Shown: positions 12,676 through 22,331 of the stretch, in pieces
How positions within the stretch are numbered: the stretch's first letter is position 1
Layout: each line of letters opens with the position of its first letter
Origin: an uncultured Paludibacter sp.
Lineage (GTDB): Bacteria > Bacteroidota > Bacteroidia > Bacteroidales > Paludibacteraceae
DNA length: 24,664 nucleotides
Direction: 5' to 3'
Assembly (NCBI GenBank): GCA_937927845.1
Contig: CALFXE010000023.1
Location: forward strand, 1-24,664
The notes under the pieces: generated by a model
Database searches by the model: none
Told to the model about the DNA's origin: nothing
The model's input: only the letters and a program-made list of their open reading frames with translations
Made by a program: the position numbers and the translations under genes

Positions 12676-13152
12676 ATGAACAATAGTTTAACTGATATTT
12701 TTGAAAAGAATAAATTCATTTATCAAAACGTTTACAGCAATCCTCATCGTTCTTGTTATGTTTTAAAATTTAGCATGAACACTTGCGACACTGATTATTA
12801 CATTGAAATATGCAGCGGCAAAAAATTAATGTTTGTATATGCCGTATTTCCCATCAAAATACCTTTAGCAAAAAGGACGGACATGGCTGTCTTTACTGCA
12901 TTATTCAATAATAATCTCACAACAGGCTGCTGGGAGATAAACATGCTTGATGGAACACTGAAATTTAGAATTAGCTATATTTATGATGATGACTCAAACA
13001 ATTTCGAACACAATCTTCTTGAAAATTTAGATTTATCAATTAAATATACTGATATCTGTTCACCAAGCATTATGTCGGTAATCTTTGCAAACGCTAATCC
13101 CTATGATGTTTTCATGGAGTTAACCGGCAAAATCGATATAACCATGAATTAA
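12676..13152 (+). CDS. YbjN-like domain protein of unknown function
   Basis: The 158-aa cytoplasmic protein has no signal peptide or membrane segment. Its pattern of alternating strands and helices with a FNNNLTTGCWEINMLDGTLKFR core (about 76-98; asparagine, glycine, aspartate then FR) resembles YbjN/type III secretion chaperone-like folds, where a similar lN..n...G...ld...g.l..r motif is found. YbjN proteins are small regulators or chaperones of unclear mechanism. The assignment is by fold-level resemblance only. It follows the small HTH gene and ends one base before the convergent uvrA stop, so no terminator separates them. Confidence 0.55.
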   Translation: MNNSLTDIFEKNKFIYQNVYSNPHRSCYVLKFSMNTCDTDYYIEICSGKKLMFVYAVFPIKIPLAKRTDMAVFTALFNNNLTTGCWEINMLDGTLKFRISYIYDDDSNNFEHNLLENLDLSIKYTDICSPSIMSVIFANANPYDVFMELTGKIDITMN

Positions 13153-13153
13153 T

Positions 13154-15955
13154 CTACAGAATATATTGACTCAGATATTTGCCTGTATATGAAGCTGCAC
13201 ATTCTACGATTTTTTCGGGCGTACCTTCAAAAACTATCGTTCCGCCTTGGTCGCCTCCCTCAGGACCAATATCAATTATATGGTCGGCACACTTGATTAC
13301 TTCCGGATTATGTTCGATGATGATAATGGTGTGTCCTCTTGCAATTAAAGCTTCAAAAGCCTTAAGCAATGTTTTTATATCGTGAAAGTGTAGCCCCGTC
13401 GTAGGTTCATCAAATACAAATATGGTTGGCTCTGATTTTTCATTTGCTAAAAAAGAGGCTAATTTGACACGCTGACTTTCTCCGCCTGAAAGGGTACTTG
13501 ATGATTGTCCTAATTTCACATATCCGATACCTACATCCTGCAAAGGTTTTAATCGCTTCACGATTTTTTTCTCTATGTTTCCTGAATGTGCTGAAAAGAA
13601 TTCAATTGCTTGATTAACTGTCATTTCCAACACATCGTGAATATTAACTCCTTTATATTGAACATCTAACACATCTTGTTTGAAACGCTTGCCATGACAG
13701 TGCTCGCACTCTAAAACCAAATCTGCCATAAATTGCATTTCCACAGTTATAGTCCCTTCACCCTGACATTCTTCACATCTACCTCCCGGAGTATTGAAGG
13801 AAAAATGTGATGCTGTGTAGCCCATCTGCTTTGACAATTGTTGATCACCAAACAGCTTGCGAATCTCATCATAAGCCTTTATATATGTTACCGGATTGGA
13901 ACGTGACGAACGTCCGATAGGGTTCTGATCCACAAACTCTATATCTTTAGCTAAATGCATAGAACCTTTCAAAGCACCAAACTGACCGGTTTTATCTGCT
14001 ACCCCACCATAATATTTCTTTAATGCTGAATAAAACACATTCTTAACTAATGATGATTTTCCTGAACCACTTACTCCTGTTACAACTGTCATAACATTCA
14101 AAGGAAACTTCACATTGATGCCCTTAAGATTGTTTTCTCTTGCTCCTAATACTTCAATATAATTATTCCACTTTCTTCTATTATATGGAACTTCAATTTT
14201 TTCTTTCCCAAATAGATATTGTAAAGTGAATGATTTATCGATCAATTCTTCATCTTTTTCAGTTACTTTATTTGAATTACCTTGAAATACAATCTGTCCG
14301 CCTTTTCTTCCTGCATGCGGTCCGATATCAATCAAATAATCTGCAGCACGCATTATTTCTTCATCATGCTCAACTACTATAACAGTATTACCTAAATCCC
14401 GCAACTGCAACAACACTTGAATAAGTTGCTGTGTATCACGTGGATGCAACCCTATACTTGGTTCGTCGAGAATATACAGTGAACCCACCAAACTACTGCC
14501 AAGTGAGGTTGCTAAGTTAATACGCTGGCTCTCTCCTCCTGATAAGCTATTTGACAATCTGTTTAATGTCAAATAACCTAAGCCCACATCCAACAGAAAC
14601 TTTATTCTATTATTTATTTCATTAAGTAATCGTTTGGATATCTTAGCATCATGCTCATCAAGTTTGATGTTTTCAAAGAATTTCTTCAAATCTGAAATTG
14701 ACATCAGTACAATTTCATTTATAGATTTACTTGAAACTTTCACATATGAGGCTTCTTTTTTCAGTCGACTTCCCTTACAAACCGGACATGTAGTCTTGCC
14801 CCTATAACGTGCCAACATCACTCTATACTGTATCTTATACTGATTTGCCTCTAACATTTTAAAGAAAGCATCTATTCCTTCGAAGTATTTATTACCTCGC
14901 CATAAAACCTCTCTTTGCTCAGCAGTCAATTCGTAATATGGTTTGTGTATGGGAAAATCAAATTGTGAAGCTACGCGTATTAATTCTTTTTTCCATTCGC
15001 CCATAACTTCACCTTTCCAACACACAACAGCATCATCATAAACAGATAATTCTTTGTTGGGAATAACCAAATCCTCATCTATTCCTATCACTTTGCCAAA
15101 TCCTTCGCAAGTCGGACAAGCACCTATAGGCGAATTAAAACTAAAAGTATGCACGGTAGGCTTTTCGAAACTTATACCATCTGCTTCAAAACTTTTTGAA
15201 AAGTGAAGAAGCTTTTCCTCATCCTCTGCAAAAATTTTTAAAACACAAGCTCCCTTACCTTCAAAAAATGCAGTTTCTACAGAATCGGTTATCCTGCTTA
15301 TTGTTTCTTGTGTTGTGTCAACTGTCAGTCTGTCAACTATCAGAAATATTTTTTCGTAAATTATATCTTTTCGTTTGAGAAGATCTTGCAGTAAAACTGT
15401 ATCGCCATTAATTGCAACCCTACTATATCCTTTTAGTATCAATATATTAAGTTCATCCCTAAGACTCGTTTCATCTTTCGCATGTATTTCGGTAAGTATC
15501 ATCATACGTGTTCCTTCCGGAAATTGCAAAGCTGCTTTTACCACATCTTCGGCTTGATGTTCTTTAACGATTGAACCTGATACAGGAGAATATGTCTTTC
15601 CAATACGTGCGTACAGTAATTTTATATACTCATATGTTTCAGTGGAAGTACCAACGGTAGAACGTGGATTTCGCGTATTTACCTTTTGTTCGATAGCTAT
15701 TGCAGGCGGTATCCCTTTGATATAATCAACTTCGGGCTTACTCATCCGTCCAAGAAACTGACGTGCATAAGCAGAAAGACTTTCAACATAACGCCGCTGA
15801 CCTTCAGCATACAAAGTATCAAAAGCTAAAGAAGTCTTACCCGAACCCGACAATCCGGTGATTACAACCAACTTATTGCGCGGTATCTCAACATCAATGT
15901 TTTTAAGATTGTGAACCCTTGCGCCTTTTACAATAATATTCCCTTGAACCGACAT
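13154..15955 (-). CDS. uvrA: Excinuclease ABC subunit A
   Basis: UvrA is the damage-sensing ATPase of nucleotide excision repair; it loads UvrB at distorted DNA. The 933-aa chain has both ABC modules: Walker A GLSGSGKTS (34-42) and GVSGSGKSS (about 640), signatures LSGGESQRINLA and LSGGESQRVKLA, and Walker B LYILDEPSIGLH and IFVFDEPTTGLH. Cys-x2-Cys zinc motifs (CPTC, CPVC; CEEC, CEHC) are present. I chose the ATG at 15955. A longer frame to 15982 begins with TTG inside the -7 box of the gene's own promoter, and the family normally starts about ten residues before the RGARVHNL-type motif, here KGARVHNL. It is convergent with the YbjN-like gene. Confidence 0.96.
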   Translation of the reverse strand: MSVQGNIIVKGARVHNLKNIDVEIPRNKLVVITGLSGSGKTSLAFDTLYAEGQRRYVESLSAYARQFLGRMSKPEVDYIKGIPPAIAIEQKVNTRNPRSTVGTSTETYEYIKLLYARIGKTYSPVSGSIVKEHQAEDVVKAALQFPEGTRMMILTEIHAKDETSLRDELNILILKGYSRVAINGDTVLLQDLLKRKDIIYEKIFLIVDRLTVDTTQETISRITDSVETAFFEGKGACVLKIFAEDEEKLLHFSKSFEADGISFEKPTVHTFSFNSPIGACPTCEGFGKVIGIDEDLVIPNKELSVYDDAVVCWKGEVMGEWKKELIRVASQFDFPIHKPYYELTAEQREVLWRGNKYFEGIDAFFKMLEANQYKIQYRVMLARYRGKTTCPVCKGSRLKKEASYVKVSSKSINEIVLMSISDLKKFFENIKLDEHDAKISKRLLNEINNRIKFLLDVGLGYLTLNRLSNSLSGGESQRINLATSLGSSLVGSLYILDEPSIGLHPRDTQQLIQVLLQLRDLGNTVIVVEHDEEIMRAADYLIDIGPHAGRKGGQIVFQGNSNKVTEKDEELIDKSFTLQYLFGKEKIEVPYNRRKWNNYIEVLGARENNLKGINVKFPLNVMTVVTGVSGSGKSSLVKNVFYSALKKYYGGVADKTGQFGALKGSMHLAKDIEFVDQNPIGRSSRSNPVTYIKAYDEIRKLFGDQQLSKQMGYTASHFSFNTPGGRCEECQGEGTITVEMQFMADLVLECEHCHGKRFKQDVLDVQYKGVNIHDVLEMTVNQAIEFFSAHSGNIEKKIVKRLKPLQDVGIGYVKLGQSSSTLSGGESQRVKLASFLANEKSEPTIFVFDEPTTGLHFHDIKTLLKAFEALIARGHTIIIIEHNPEVIKCADHIIDIGPEGGDQGGTIVFEGTPEKIVECAASYTGKYLSQYIL

Positions 15956-15979
15956 AGCCTTTGAAATTTTGTGAACTTG

Positions 15980-16011
15980 CAAAGATACGGAAATTTGGAA
16001 AGGTGAGCAAG
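15980..16011 (-). promoter_or_regulatory. Promoter of uvrA
   Basis: Minus-strand CTTG (16008-16011), 20-bp spacer, TATCTTTG (15980-15987) fits the Bacteroidetes consensus with one -33 mismatch. The start site would fall near 15972, leaving a leader of under 20 nt before the ATG at 15955. No SOS box was recognised. Confidence 0.75.
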
Positions 16012-16043
16012 ATTAACATTGATATCCAAACTAAATATATTTT

Positions 16044-18317
16044 TCAAAACGGGTACCCAATCGCAACATTCAGCATCAGATTCTCTTTTCGCCAATCGGA
16101 TTTAAACGGGTTGATTTCCTGAACTACCCAACGGCTACCTGGAGTAAGCCAAGGTTTCCGCAGAGGAGTGGCGAGGTCGAAGCGAAGTACGAAGAAAGAA
16201 ACATCCATGCGCAATCCAAAGCCGGCGCCGACTGCTATTTCATCCATGAAAGTATTGATGCTGAATGGTGAGCCAGTAGTAGCGGGATTGGACGGTTGCA
16301 GCCATACATTGCCCGCATCAGCGAAAACGGCTCCTTTCAGAAGACTGTAGATGTCGAAGCGATATTCAACATTCATTTCGAGCTTAATGTCGCCGCCTAA
16401 TTGAAGAAAACCGCCTGTGCTGTTTTGCAGATAGTTGCCCGGTCCGACCGAATTGATGGGAAACGCCCGGATGCTGTTGGGTCCTCCGCTGAAGAATTGT
16501 TTGTTGTAAGGTAGAGTAGTGGAATTACCGTAAGCTTTTGCCATTCCCGCAATCAGGCGTAGTGCAAGCTGGTGTTTGTCGCTAAAGTGATGATACATCC
16601 TTCCGTCTACGCCAAATCTGACGAACTGGGAGTATATTGAACCAAAAAGAGAGGACGGATTGTCGGCTGAAGGTTTTTCTCCTGTTAAAGAACTGATTGC
16701 TGAAAACACATTGCCGGCTGTTTCTGCCGTCAGGTTCAGATAAAACTGTGTCGGTTTTTTGCTAATGGTTTGCTCGTTATAGGTATAAGCGTAACTCATC
16801 CCTGCTACAAATTGTTCATCATAACTCTTTTTAAGTATCGGATTGGATGCCAGCAAGTCTTTGAATGTCTGTGATTCATTCATCAGTTTGGTATTGCTGA
16901 TATTCACGGGATTCAGTTCATGATCGCTTTTGATGTCTTTCCTCCACTTGTATCCGTAGCTGAACTGGAAATTCCTCAGGTCGAAATAATCCATCCTCCG
17001 CATGAAATTGTACGACAACGTCAGGCGGGTCTGTGGTGTGTACAAGCGGTTGGTTTGAGGGACATTGAAAGGAACAAGCAACCGGGGAAAGGTCAGCTCG
17101 ATTTGCGGATAAAAGGAATACGAGAACAAGCTCTCATTCAGTCTGTTAAGCTGTGCCTCGAACGATCCTGCCAGATTTAGTTTCAGCAACTCAGAACCGC
17201 CGAAAGTGTTTCTGTTCAGTAAACTTACGTTCATACGCGGACCGGTATAGTTATTCGATTTGGTCACCACATCCATTTCTGCCCTAAAAGTGTTTCGAGG
17301 CAGAGGAGTAAGACGAATATCGGCATCTAAACGATTACTGTCGGTTTCATTAAAGTGCATCTGCACAAACCTGAAATTCCCCATCGACATGAGCCGATTA
17401 AGGGTAAGCTGATGGTTTTGTCGTGTATAAAGATTGTTTTCGCTCAGAAATATAGCACGATGTAAAACGGATGGACGGATAGGCTTAGCATTTTCATCGC
17501 TAATGTATTTTGTTTGTTGATAAACACTTGTATCTTTTTCAGATGATTCTGTCTGTAAAGAATAGTTTTGGTCGACCGTAACCTGACCGATACGGTAGGG
17601 TTGCAGGGCTGCTGCCGGAACATCTTCTTTGAATGTTAATTGCAGGTTGAATATATTATTGCCTGATTTTAATGTATCAACTCTAAATATCAAATAATCA
17701 GGATTAAAAAAGAAATATCCTTTGTCTTTGAGTAGGGCATCTATCCTGTTGCGTTCATTCTTCAATAAGTCAAGTTGATATTGAATGCCCGGTTTAATCA
17801 GGGATACTTGTGCATTTTCCTCTATCAGTTGTTGGATTTTTTCATCCGGAATATTGATTTGATATGTTTTCAAGGTATAAGGGGCATGGACTTTTGCCGT
17901 ATAGATTACCTTTGCCGTACTCTTTTTCTGAATTACTTCGCTGTCGGTGTGACTGTTAAATATGCCTATGTTGAACAATTGTGCATCAATAATTTCAGAT
18001 ATGGCTTCCCTTTTCACGTCTCGTAACAGTACCGGCGGTTCTCCTTTCTCTTTCAACCATTTTTTGAACTTGCTTTTCGGATTTTCACCAGCAATCTGAT
18101 AGAGCCATAACTTAGGTCGCATGCCCAGCAAACTACTGTTCGGTTCCGGTCTAAATGCCCGTTCCGCAGTGGATTTAATTCGATTTTCATCAACCTTCTC
18201 CTTGCTCTCCAAACGGATATCAGCACAGGTATAAAGCAATTCACCCTCAGCTAATCGCTTTGTACCCGCACAAGATGCAAGCAGAAAAGCAATGAATATG
18301 TATGTGGCTGTTCTCAT
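16044..18317 (-). CDS. tamL: TamL: Omp85-family outer-membrane lipoprotein
   Basis: The product is an outer-membrane beta-barrel of the BamA/TamA family, in the lipidated form typical of Bacteroidota, and should pair with TamB to insert or move envelope components. From the ATG at 18317 the 757-aa chain begins with a lipoprotein signal (MRTATYIFIAFLLASC; lipobox LASC, Cys16). Then come POTRA-like domains (about 20-370), including the ALLKDKGYFFFNPDYL block, and a C-terminal D15/Bac_surface_Ag barrel (about 370-757) with FSGGPNSIRAFPINSVGPG as the lid-lock motif and a final aromatic residue (GYPF). The longer frame to 18335 uses TTG and would only lengthen the signal peptide. It lies 3' of tamB. 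Confidence 0.9.
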   Translation of the reverse strand: MRTATYIFIAFLLASCAGTKRLAEGELLYTCADIRLESKEKVDENRIKSTAERAFRPEPNSSLLGMRPKLWLYQIAGENPKSKFKKWLKEKGEPPVLLRDVKREAISEIIDAQLFNIGIFNSHTDSEVIQKKSTAKVIYTAKVHAPYTLKTYQINIPDEKIQQLIEENAQVSLIKPGIQYQLDLLKNERNRIDALLKDKGYFFFNPDYLIFRVDTLKSGNNIFNLQLTFKEDVPAAALQPYRIGQVTVDQNYSLQTESSEKDTSVYQQTKYISDENAKPIRPSVLHRAIFLSENNLYTRQNHQLTLNRLMSMGNFRFVQMHFNETDSNRLDADIRLTPLPRNTFRAEMDVVTKSNNYTGPRMNVSLLNRNTFGGSELLKLNLAGSFEAQLNRLNESLFSYSFYPQIELTFPRLLVPFNVPQTNRLYTPQTRLTLSYNFMRRMDYFDLRNFQFSYGYKWRKDIKSDHELNPVNISNTKLMNESQTFKDLLASNPILKKSYDEQFVAGMSYAYTYNEQTISKKPTQFYLNLTAETAGNVFSAISSLTGEKPSADNPSSLFGSIYSQFVRFGVDGRMYHHFSDKHQLALRLIAGMAKAYGNSTTLPYNKQFFSGGPNSIRAFPINSVGPGNYLQNSTGGFLQLGGDIKLEMNVEYRFDIYSLLKGAVFADAGNVWLQPSNPATTGSPFSINTFMDEIAVGAGFGLRMDVSFFVLRFDLATPLRKPWLTPGSRWVVQEINPFKSDWRKENLMLNVAIGYPF

Positions 18318-18330
18318 TCTTGTTTTTTTA

Positions 18331-18462
18331 GTCAACTGTCTATGGTGTACAGTCTATGGTATACAGTCAATAGTCTATGGTCTATGGTCTATGGTTTCTT
18401 TAATATTGACTATCGACTGTTGACTATTGACTATTGACTATTGACTATTGACTATTGACTAT
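18331..18462. repeat. Mirrored heptamer array between tamB and tamL
   Basis: Nine in-phase heptamers (18331-18393; mostly GTCTATG, with GTCAACT, GTGTACA, GTATACA, GTCAATA) are followed by a 13-bp gap and eight heptamers in the opposite sense (18407-18462; mostly TGACTAT, one CGACTGT). TGACTAT is the complement of the GTCAATA phase, so the two halves can pair as one long imperfect hairpin. On the tamB-tamL transcript this hairpin would stand just upstream of the tamL start. Confidence 0.9.
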
Positions 18463-18468
18463 TTACAA

Positions 18469-21400
18469 CTATTTAAACTCCCTCACAAACACAGCTCCGA
18501 CACCTGTTTCTGTCAATTGTCCGTCAATCACGCCTTCATACTGATTCTTACGGAAACCTTTCAACCGATATCGTCCGTCTTTCGTCAACTTATATTCGAT
18601 AATAACATCGCTTGCTATGTCGCTTGCCTGATTATGAGCGGCTCTTTCACCTTCAAGTTCAACAGTTCCGCCAACCTGTATGCTCAGTCTGTCATCAAAT
18701 AATTCTTTTTTCACACCTACCGATAATTCAGTTCTTCCTTCGGCATCTCCGCCTGAATAATCTTCATACGATTGCAGGTCGAAGTTCATTTCGAGTCCGG
18801 GAATAAACGAGGTGCTCAGCTTGTTTAGCTGTTCTGAAAGAAAACTGCTGACTGTCGATCGCAACATGGCAGGCGTTCCGGCTGATTCTGTTTGCAAAGG
18901 ATTTTCCTGTGTAAAACGATTTAGAAGTAACAGGGCAAAAACCTGTTTATTTAATGCCGAAGGGTCTTCATTCAACTGATTCAGCTTTTGTTGCACTGCT
19001 CCACCTAATATTTGCTGATTATCAGTCGGCAGTTGAATTTCAAACCCGATTTCCGGTTGTAGCAGTTCCCCCCGCATCTTCAAAAGCAAAATAAAAGGAT
19101 AAGCTTGTAAATAAGGTCTTTTCTGGTTATCTGTGAGTCCCCCCAACTGGTCGGCAACCAAGTTGTAGGGCGAAGTACGTACATTGTAAGCAGCGTTGAT
19201 ATTGATATTGGCATCCATAGGGTCACCATTCCATACGATGGTACTACCCTTTACGATGTCAAACTTTTTCCTGATGATGGATTCAAATGAAAGCTGATAA
19301 CTACCTTCTTCAAGATTATACGAGCCGGTAAGACTCATTTTGCCGCTTCTGTCCATCGTTAGATTTAAATCTGCCTGTCCCTTAACCACCAATGAATCGC
19401 TTGATGCCGGATCCATGAACAACCGCAGGGTAGCATTTTTATCTACTTCTATCACGGATGCCAAATCAACACCTTTAAACTGGAAGCTTTTTTTAGTATT
19501 TTCTTTGATGTGATCGGTTATATCGGTATCCTCCTTCTTGACTTCGAACACCACCACATCTTCTCCTTTATAGGTATTCAATTCCGTACGTGGTACAATA
19601 AAGCTTACATGCGAACCTTCATTCAGTTTGATATTTGCTTTTACAACAGGCAATTCCATCGGACCGCTGACATTAATTTTCGTGTCGGTCAGCATACGTC
19701 CGTAAAACAAATCATTATCCTTCGCATTAGTGTTAAACAACTGAAAATTATTGGCTTCAATCTGCAAATCAAAATTGAAATCTGCAAAATTCTTCATTCG
19801 TACTGCCCCATTAATACTTACCGGCTGATTATTCACATCTTTCATCGTGAACCCATTAAAATAGATACCGGCATTATCCATACGAATGGTTTCGTTTGTA
19901 AGCGCTATCCGGTTATTCAGAAATGCGGGTGTGGTCTCCACATTTTTAAAAGTAAGCTCTCCTGATAGTGTAGGCTCATTCAGGTTTCCGGCAACATCGA
20001 AATGACCTGTCAGATAACCTGACGAAGATGCCAATTGTCCGGATGCAAACGCTTCAATGGTTTTCATCGAAAGTGAATTAATGTCGGCTTTCAGATTGAT
20101 TGCCTGATTTTCTGCATTCGGGATAAAATAACCTTCTACATTCAGGCTGTTTTCATTTCCATCATTATCAATCAAAGAAATTAGGGCAGTGATGATCTGA
20201 TCTTTCATTTCCCCGCTTAAAAACAAATTATCTAAACGAATCTGTTCATTTTCAATGCTTTTCACGGAAAGATCATATGCTAAAGATGCAGTATCAGCAT
20301 CAATGTTAAATTGAATATCTGCTATTTCGATACCACTATAAACAGCCTTGCTTACCCCTGCCTTTATATTGAAAGTTTCAGCGCTATTATCAAACTTACC
20401 ACGTATAACCTCAGGAACAAAAACTTCGAAATCAGATAAAAGAAGTTCAGATAAAAGCGGGTGGTCGTGAATAGTCATTTCAAAGTTGAAAGTAGCATCC
20501 TGTTCATTTTTTGTATCTTGCTTACTTGATGAAAAATATTTCGAGATATAAGGAGTTAAAATTTCAGGAAGCAAAATGGGCGAGATGTTTCCATCATAAG
20601 AAAAATCAATCAGGTTACTCTGAATATTCATTTCACTTTTCCCAGGGATATTTTTCATTTCCAATGCAAGTGATTCAAGGTCATAACTTTTGCTGTTTTG
20701 CACAATCTTTAAATCGGTCAGATTTACCGTACCGTTTAGCTTGTCCGGCTCCATTCCGTTGATGTTGGCAGAAGCCCTGAATCCGACATGCAAATCATCT
20801 TCCATCAGTTTCAGAGCCTGAACATCAGCAAGTATCTGCAATTGAGTAGTTTTCATATCTAAGCCTTTGCCCTGAAGCTGAGCGGTAAGGTTAACCAGAC
20901 CGAACATTTTAGTGTCTTTCAGTAATTTACCTGCATCAAATTGCAGAACGCTGATATTCGCTTCAAATTGTTCATGCTCGTCAAGAACAGCAAGCATAGT
21001 AGCACCTCCGAAACTGCTGTTCAGCACTACAGAAGCATCGAATGCGTTTAATCTGCCTCTAAAATTTGCATCCAGATTAATTCTATCAGGTAGTTCTATA
21101 TTATCAGGAATGGCGGAATCGGCAAACATTCTGATTTCATCTTTACTGAAGCTTGCTTTTTTAATGTGGGCATCTATCCAAAGATTTGAAATGGAATCAG
21201 CTATACTTTCAAGAGAAGGATAATCCAAACTAATATCGGCTTGTAATGATGATTGTTTGGTTTGCAATGCTAAATGGTTGATTTGTATGGACTTTTCATC
21301 CATTTGAAACAAAGTGTGGAACTTACGAATTGCGATACCATGTTGCTCTTCCGCTGCCAATTGCTGGATTTCAATTGTTGTTTTGCTTGGTGCAAAAGAT

Positions 21401-22131
21401 AAATTACGTGCTTTTAATTCTATGTTTCTTAAACTTATATTATTGGGGTTCAATTGATTCGAAACCGGAATGTCATCACCCGAACGGTAACGTAAATTTT
21501 CAGCTTTCAGGATGATATTTTCACAAGTCAAAGCAAGATTTTCTAATTGGATGTTTGTTTCCTGCAGTTCAAAAAGTTGTAAATAAGTCGTTGCGGTAAG
21601 TTTGTTCCATTTATCAGCATAGCGCAACCGGATATTTTTCAATCGGAATTTCCCTGTGTAAACCGTCCAGAGTATTGTTGTTTCTTTTTCATCCTCTTTA
21701 ATGGTGGTTGTATCACTAAAAGCATCAATTAAAAATTGATAATTAAACAGCGAATCATGTTCAGTATTGTAAACATTCAAATAGACATCCTGCAACAAAA
21801 AATCATGGATACGCAGATGTTGTTTCATTAAATCTCTAAAGCTGATGTGCAGACTTGTTTTTCCGGCATAGAGTAGTGTATCATACTGATTATCTTCTAT
21901 ATATACACCTTCTATAACGACAGCATTTGGAAAAGCAATACCAATATTCTCAATTCCCACATGCGTATTGGTTTTATTGCTGACAAATGCAGTGGCAACA
22001 TCTACTAATTTGTTTTGTATGAATGGAAGTTGAATTAGACCTGCTATCAGCAAAAAAAGAAATACTAATCCGGTCACAGTCCATAGGATGACTTTGAAAG
22101 TTTTCTTTATGATTGAAGCAACTACGGACAT
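18469..22131 (-). CDS. tamB: TamB: translocation and assembly module subunit
   Basis: TamB is an inner-membrane-anchored, periplasm-spanning beta-taco protein related to AsmA. It works with an Omp85 partner in outer-membrane biogenesis and possibly lipid transfer. The 1220-aa protein has one N-terminal transmembrane helix (VILWTVTGLVFLFLLIAGLI, about 12-31), a long middle of repeated beta-strand segments, and a C-terminal DUF490/TamB domain (about 880-1220) ending in GAVFVREFK. I placed the start at the ATG at 22131; the frame extends to a TTG at 22194 with a second hydrophobic stretch that is less likely to be real. tamL follows on the same strand after the heptamer array. Confidence 0.9.
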   Translation of the reverse strand: MSVVASIIKKTFKVILWTVTGLVFLFLLIAGLIQLPFIQNKLVDVATAFVSNKTNTHVGIENIGIAFPNAVVIEGVYIEDNQYDTLLYAGKTSLHISFRDLMKQHLRIHDFLLQDVYLNVYNTEHDSLFNYQFLIDAFSDTTTIKEDEKETTILWTVYTGKFRLKNIRLRYADKWNKLTATTYLQLFELQETNIQLENLALTCENIILKAENLRYRSGDDIPVSNQLNPNNISLRNIELKARNLSFAPSKTTIEIQQLAAEEQHGIAIRKFHTLFQMDEKSIQINHLALQTKQSSLQADISLDYPSLESIADSISNLWIDAHIKKASFSKDEIRMFADSAIPDNIELPDRINLDANFRGRLNAFDASVVLNSSFGGATMLAVLDEHEQFEANISVLQFDAGKLLKDTKMFGLVNLTAQLQGKGLDMKTTQLQILADVQALKLMEDDLHVGFRASANINGMEPDKLNGTVNLTDLKIVQNSKSYDLESLALEMKNIPGKSEMNIQSNLIDFSYDGNISPILLPEILTPYISKYFSSSKQDTKNEQDATFNFEMTIHDHPLLSELLLSDFEVFVPEVIRGKFDNSAETFNIKAGVSKAVYSGIEIADIQFNIDADTASLAYDLSVKSIENEQIRLDNLFLSGEMKDQIITALISLIDNDGNENSLNVEGYFIPNAENQAINLKADINSLSMKTIEAFASGQLASSSGYLTGHFDVAGNLNEPTLSGELTFKNVETTPAFLNNRIALTNETIRMDNAGIYFNGFTMKDVNNQPVSINGAVRMKNFADFNFDLQIEANNFQLFNTNAKDNDLFYGRMLTDTKINVSGPMELPVVKANIKLNEGSHVSFIVPRTELNTYKGEDVVVFEVKKEDTDITDHIKENTKKSFQFKGVDLASVIEVDKNATLRLFMDPASSDSLVVKGQADLNLTMDRSGKMSLTGSYNLEEGSYQLSFESIIRKKFDIVKGSTIVWNGDPMDANININAAYNVRTSPYNLVADQLGGLTDNQKRPYLQAYPFILLLKMRGELLQPEIGFEIQLPTDNQQILGGAVQQKLNQLNEDPSALNKQVFALLLLNRFTQENPLQTESAGTPAMLRSTVSSFLSEQLNKLSTSFIPGLEMNFDLQSYEDYSGGDAEGRTELSVGVKKELFDDRLSIQVGGTVELEGERAAHNQASDIASDVIIEYKLTKDGRYRLKGFRKNQYEGVIDGQLTETGVGAVFVREFK

Positions 22132-22331
22132 GTATACTTTTTGTATTTGAATCAGCGTGAAAACAAAGATGAGAAAATTATTTATAACTCGCAAGATAAC
22201 AAAAGTTTTTCCGATTTATTTGCAAAAAAATCGTATCAAAGTATAGATGAACTGTTGAGAACACAAGATGTAAAAAAAAGAAAAAGAGGAACTCGAAATG
22301 AATGAGATTAAGATTTATTAAATAGCTCCTC

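Noticed and set aside
18407..18462. Tandem -35 boxes (TTGAC repeats)
   Set aside because: TTGACT recurs because of the heptamer. Bacteroidota promoters use TTTG/TAnnTTTG, and no -7 element follows.
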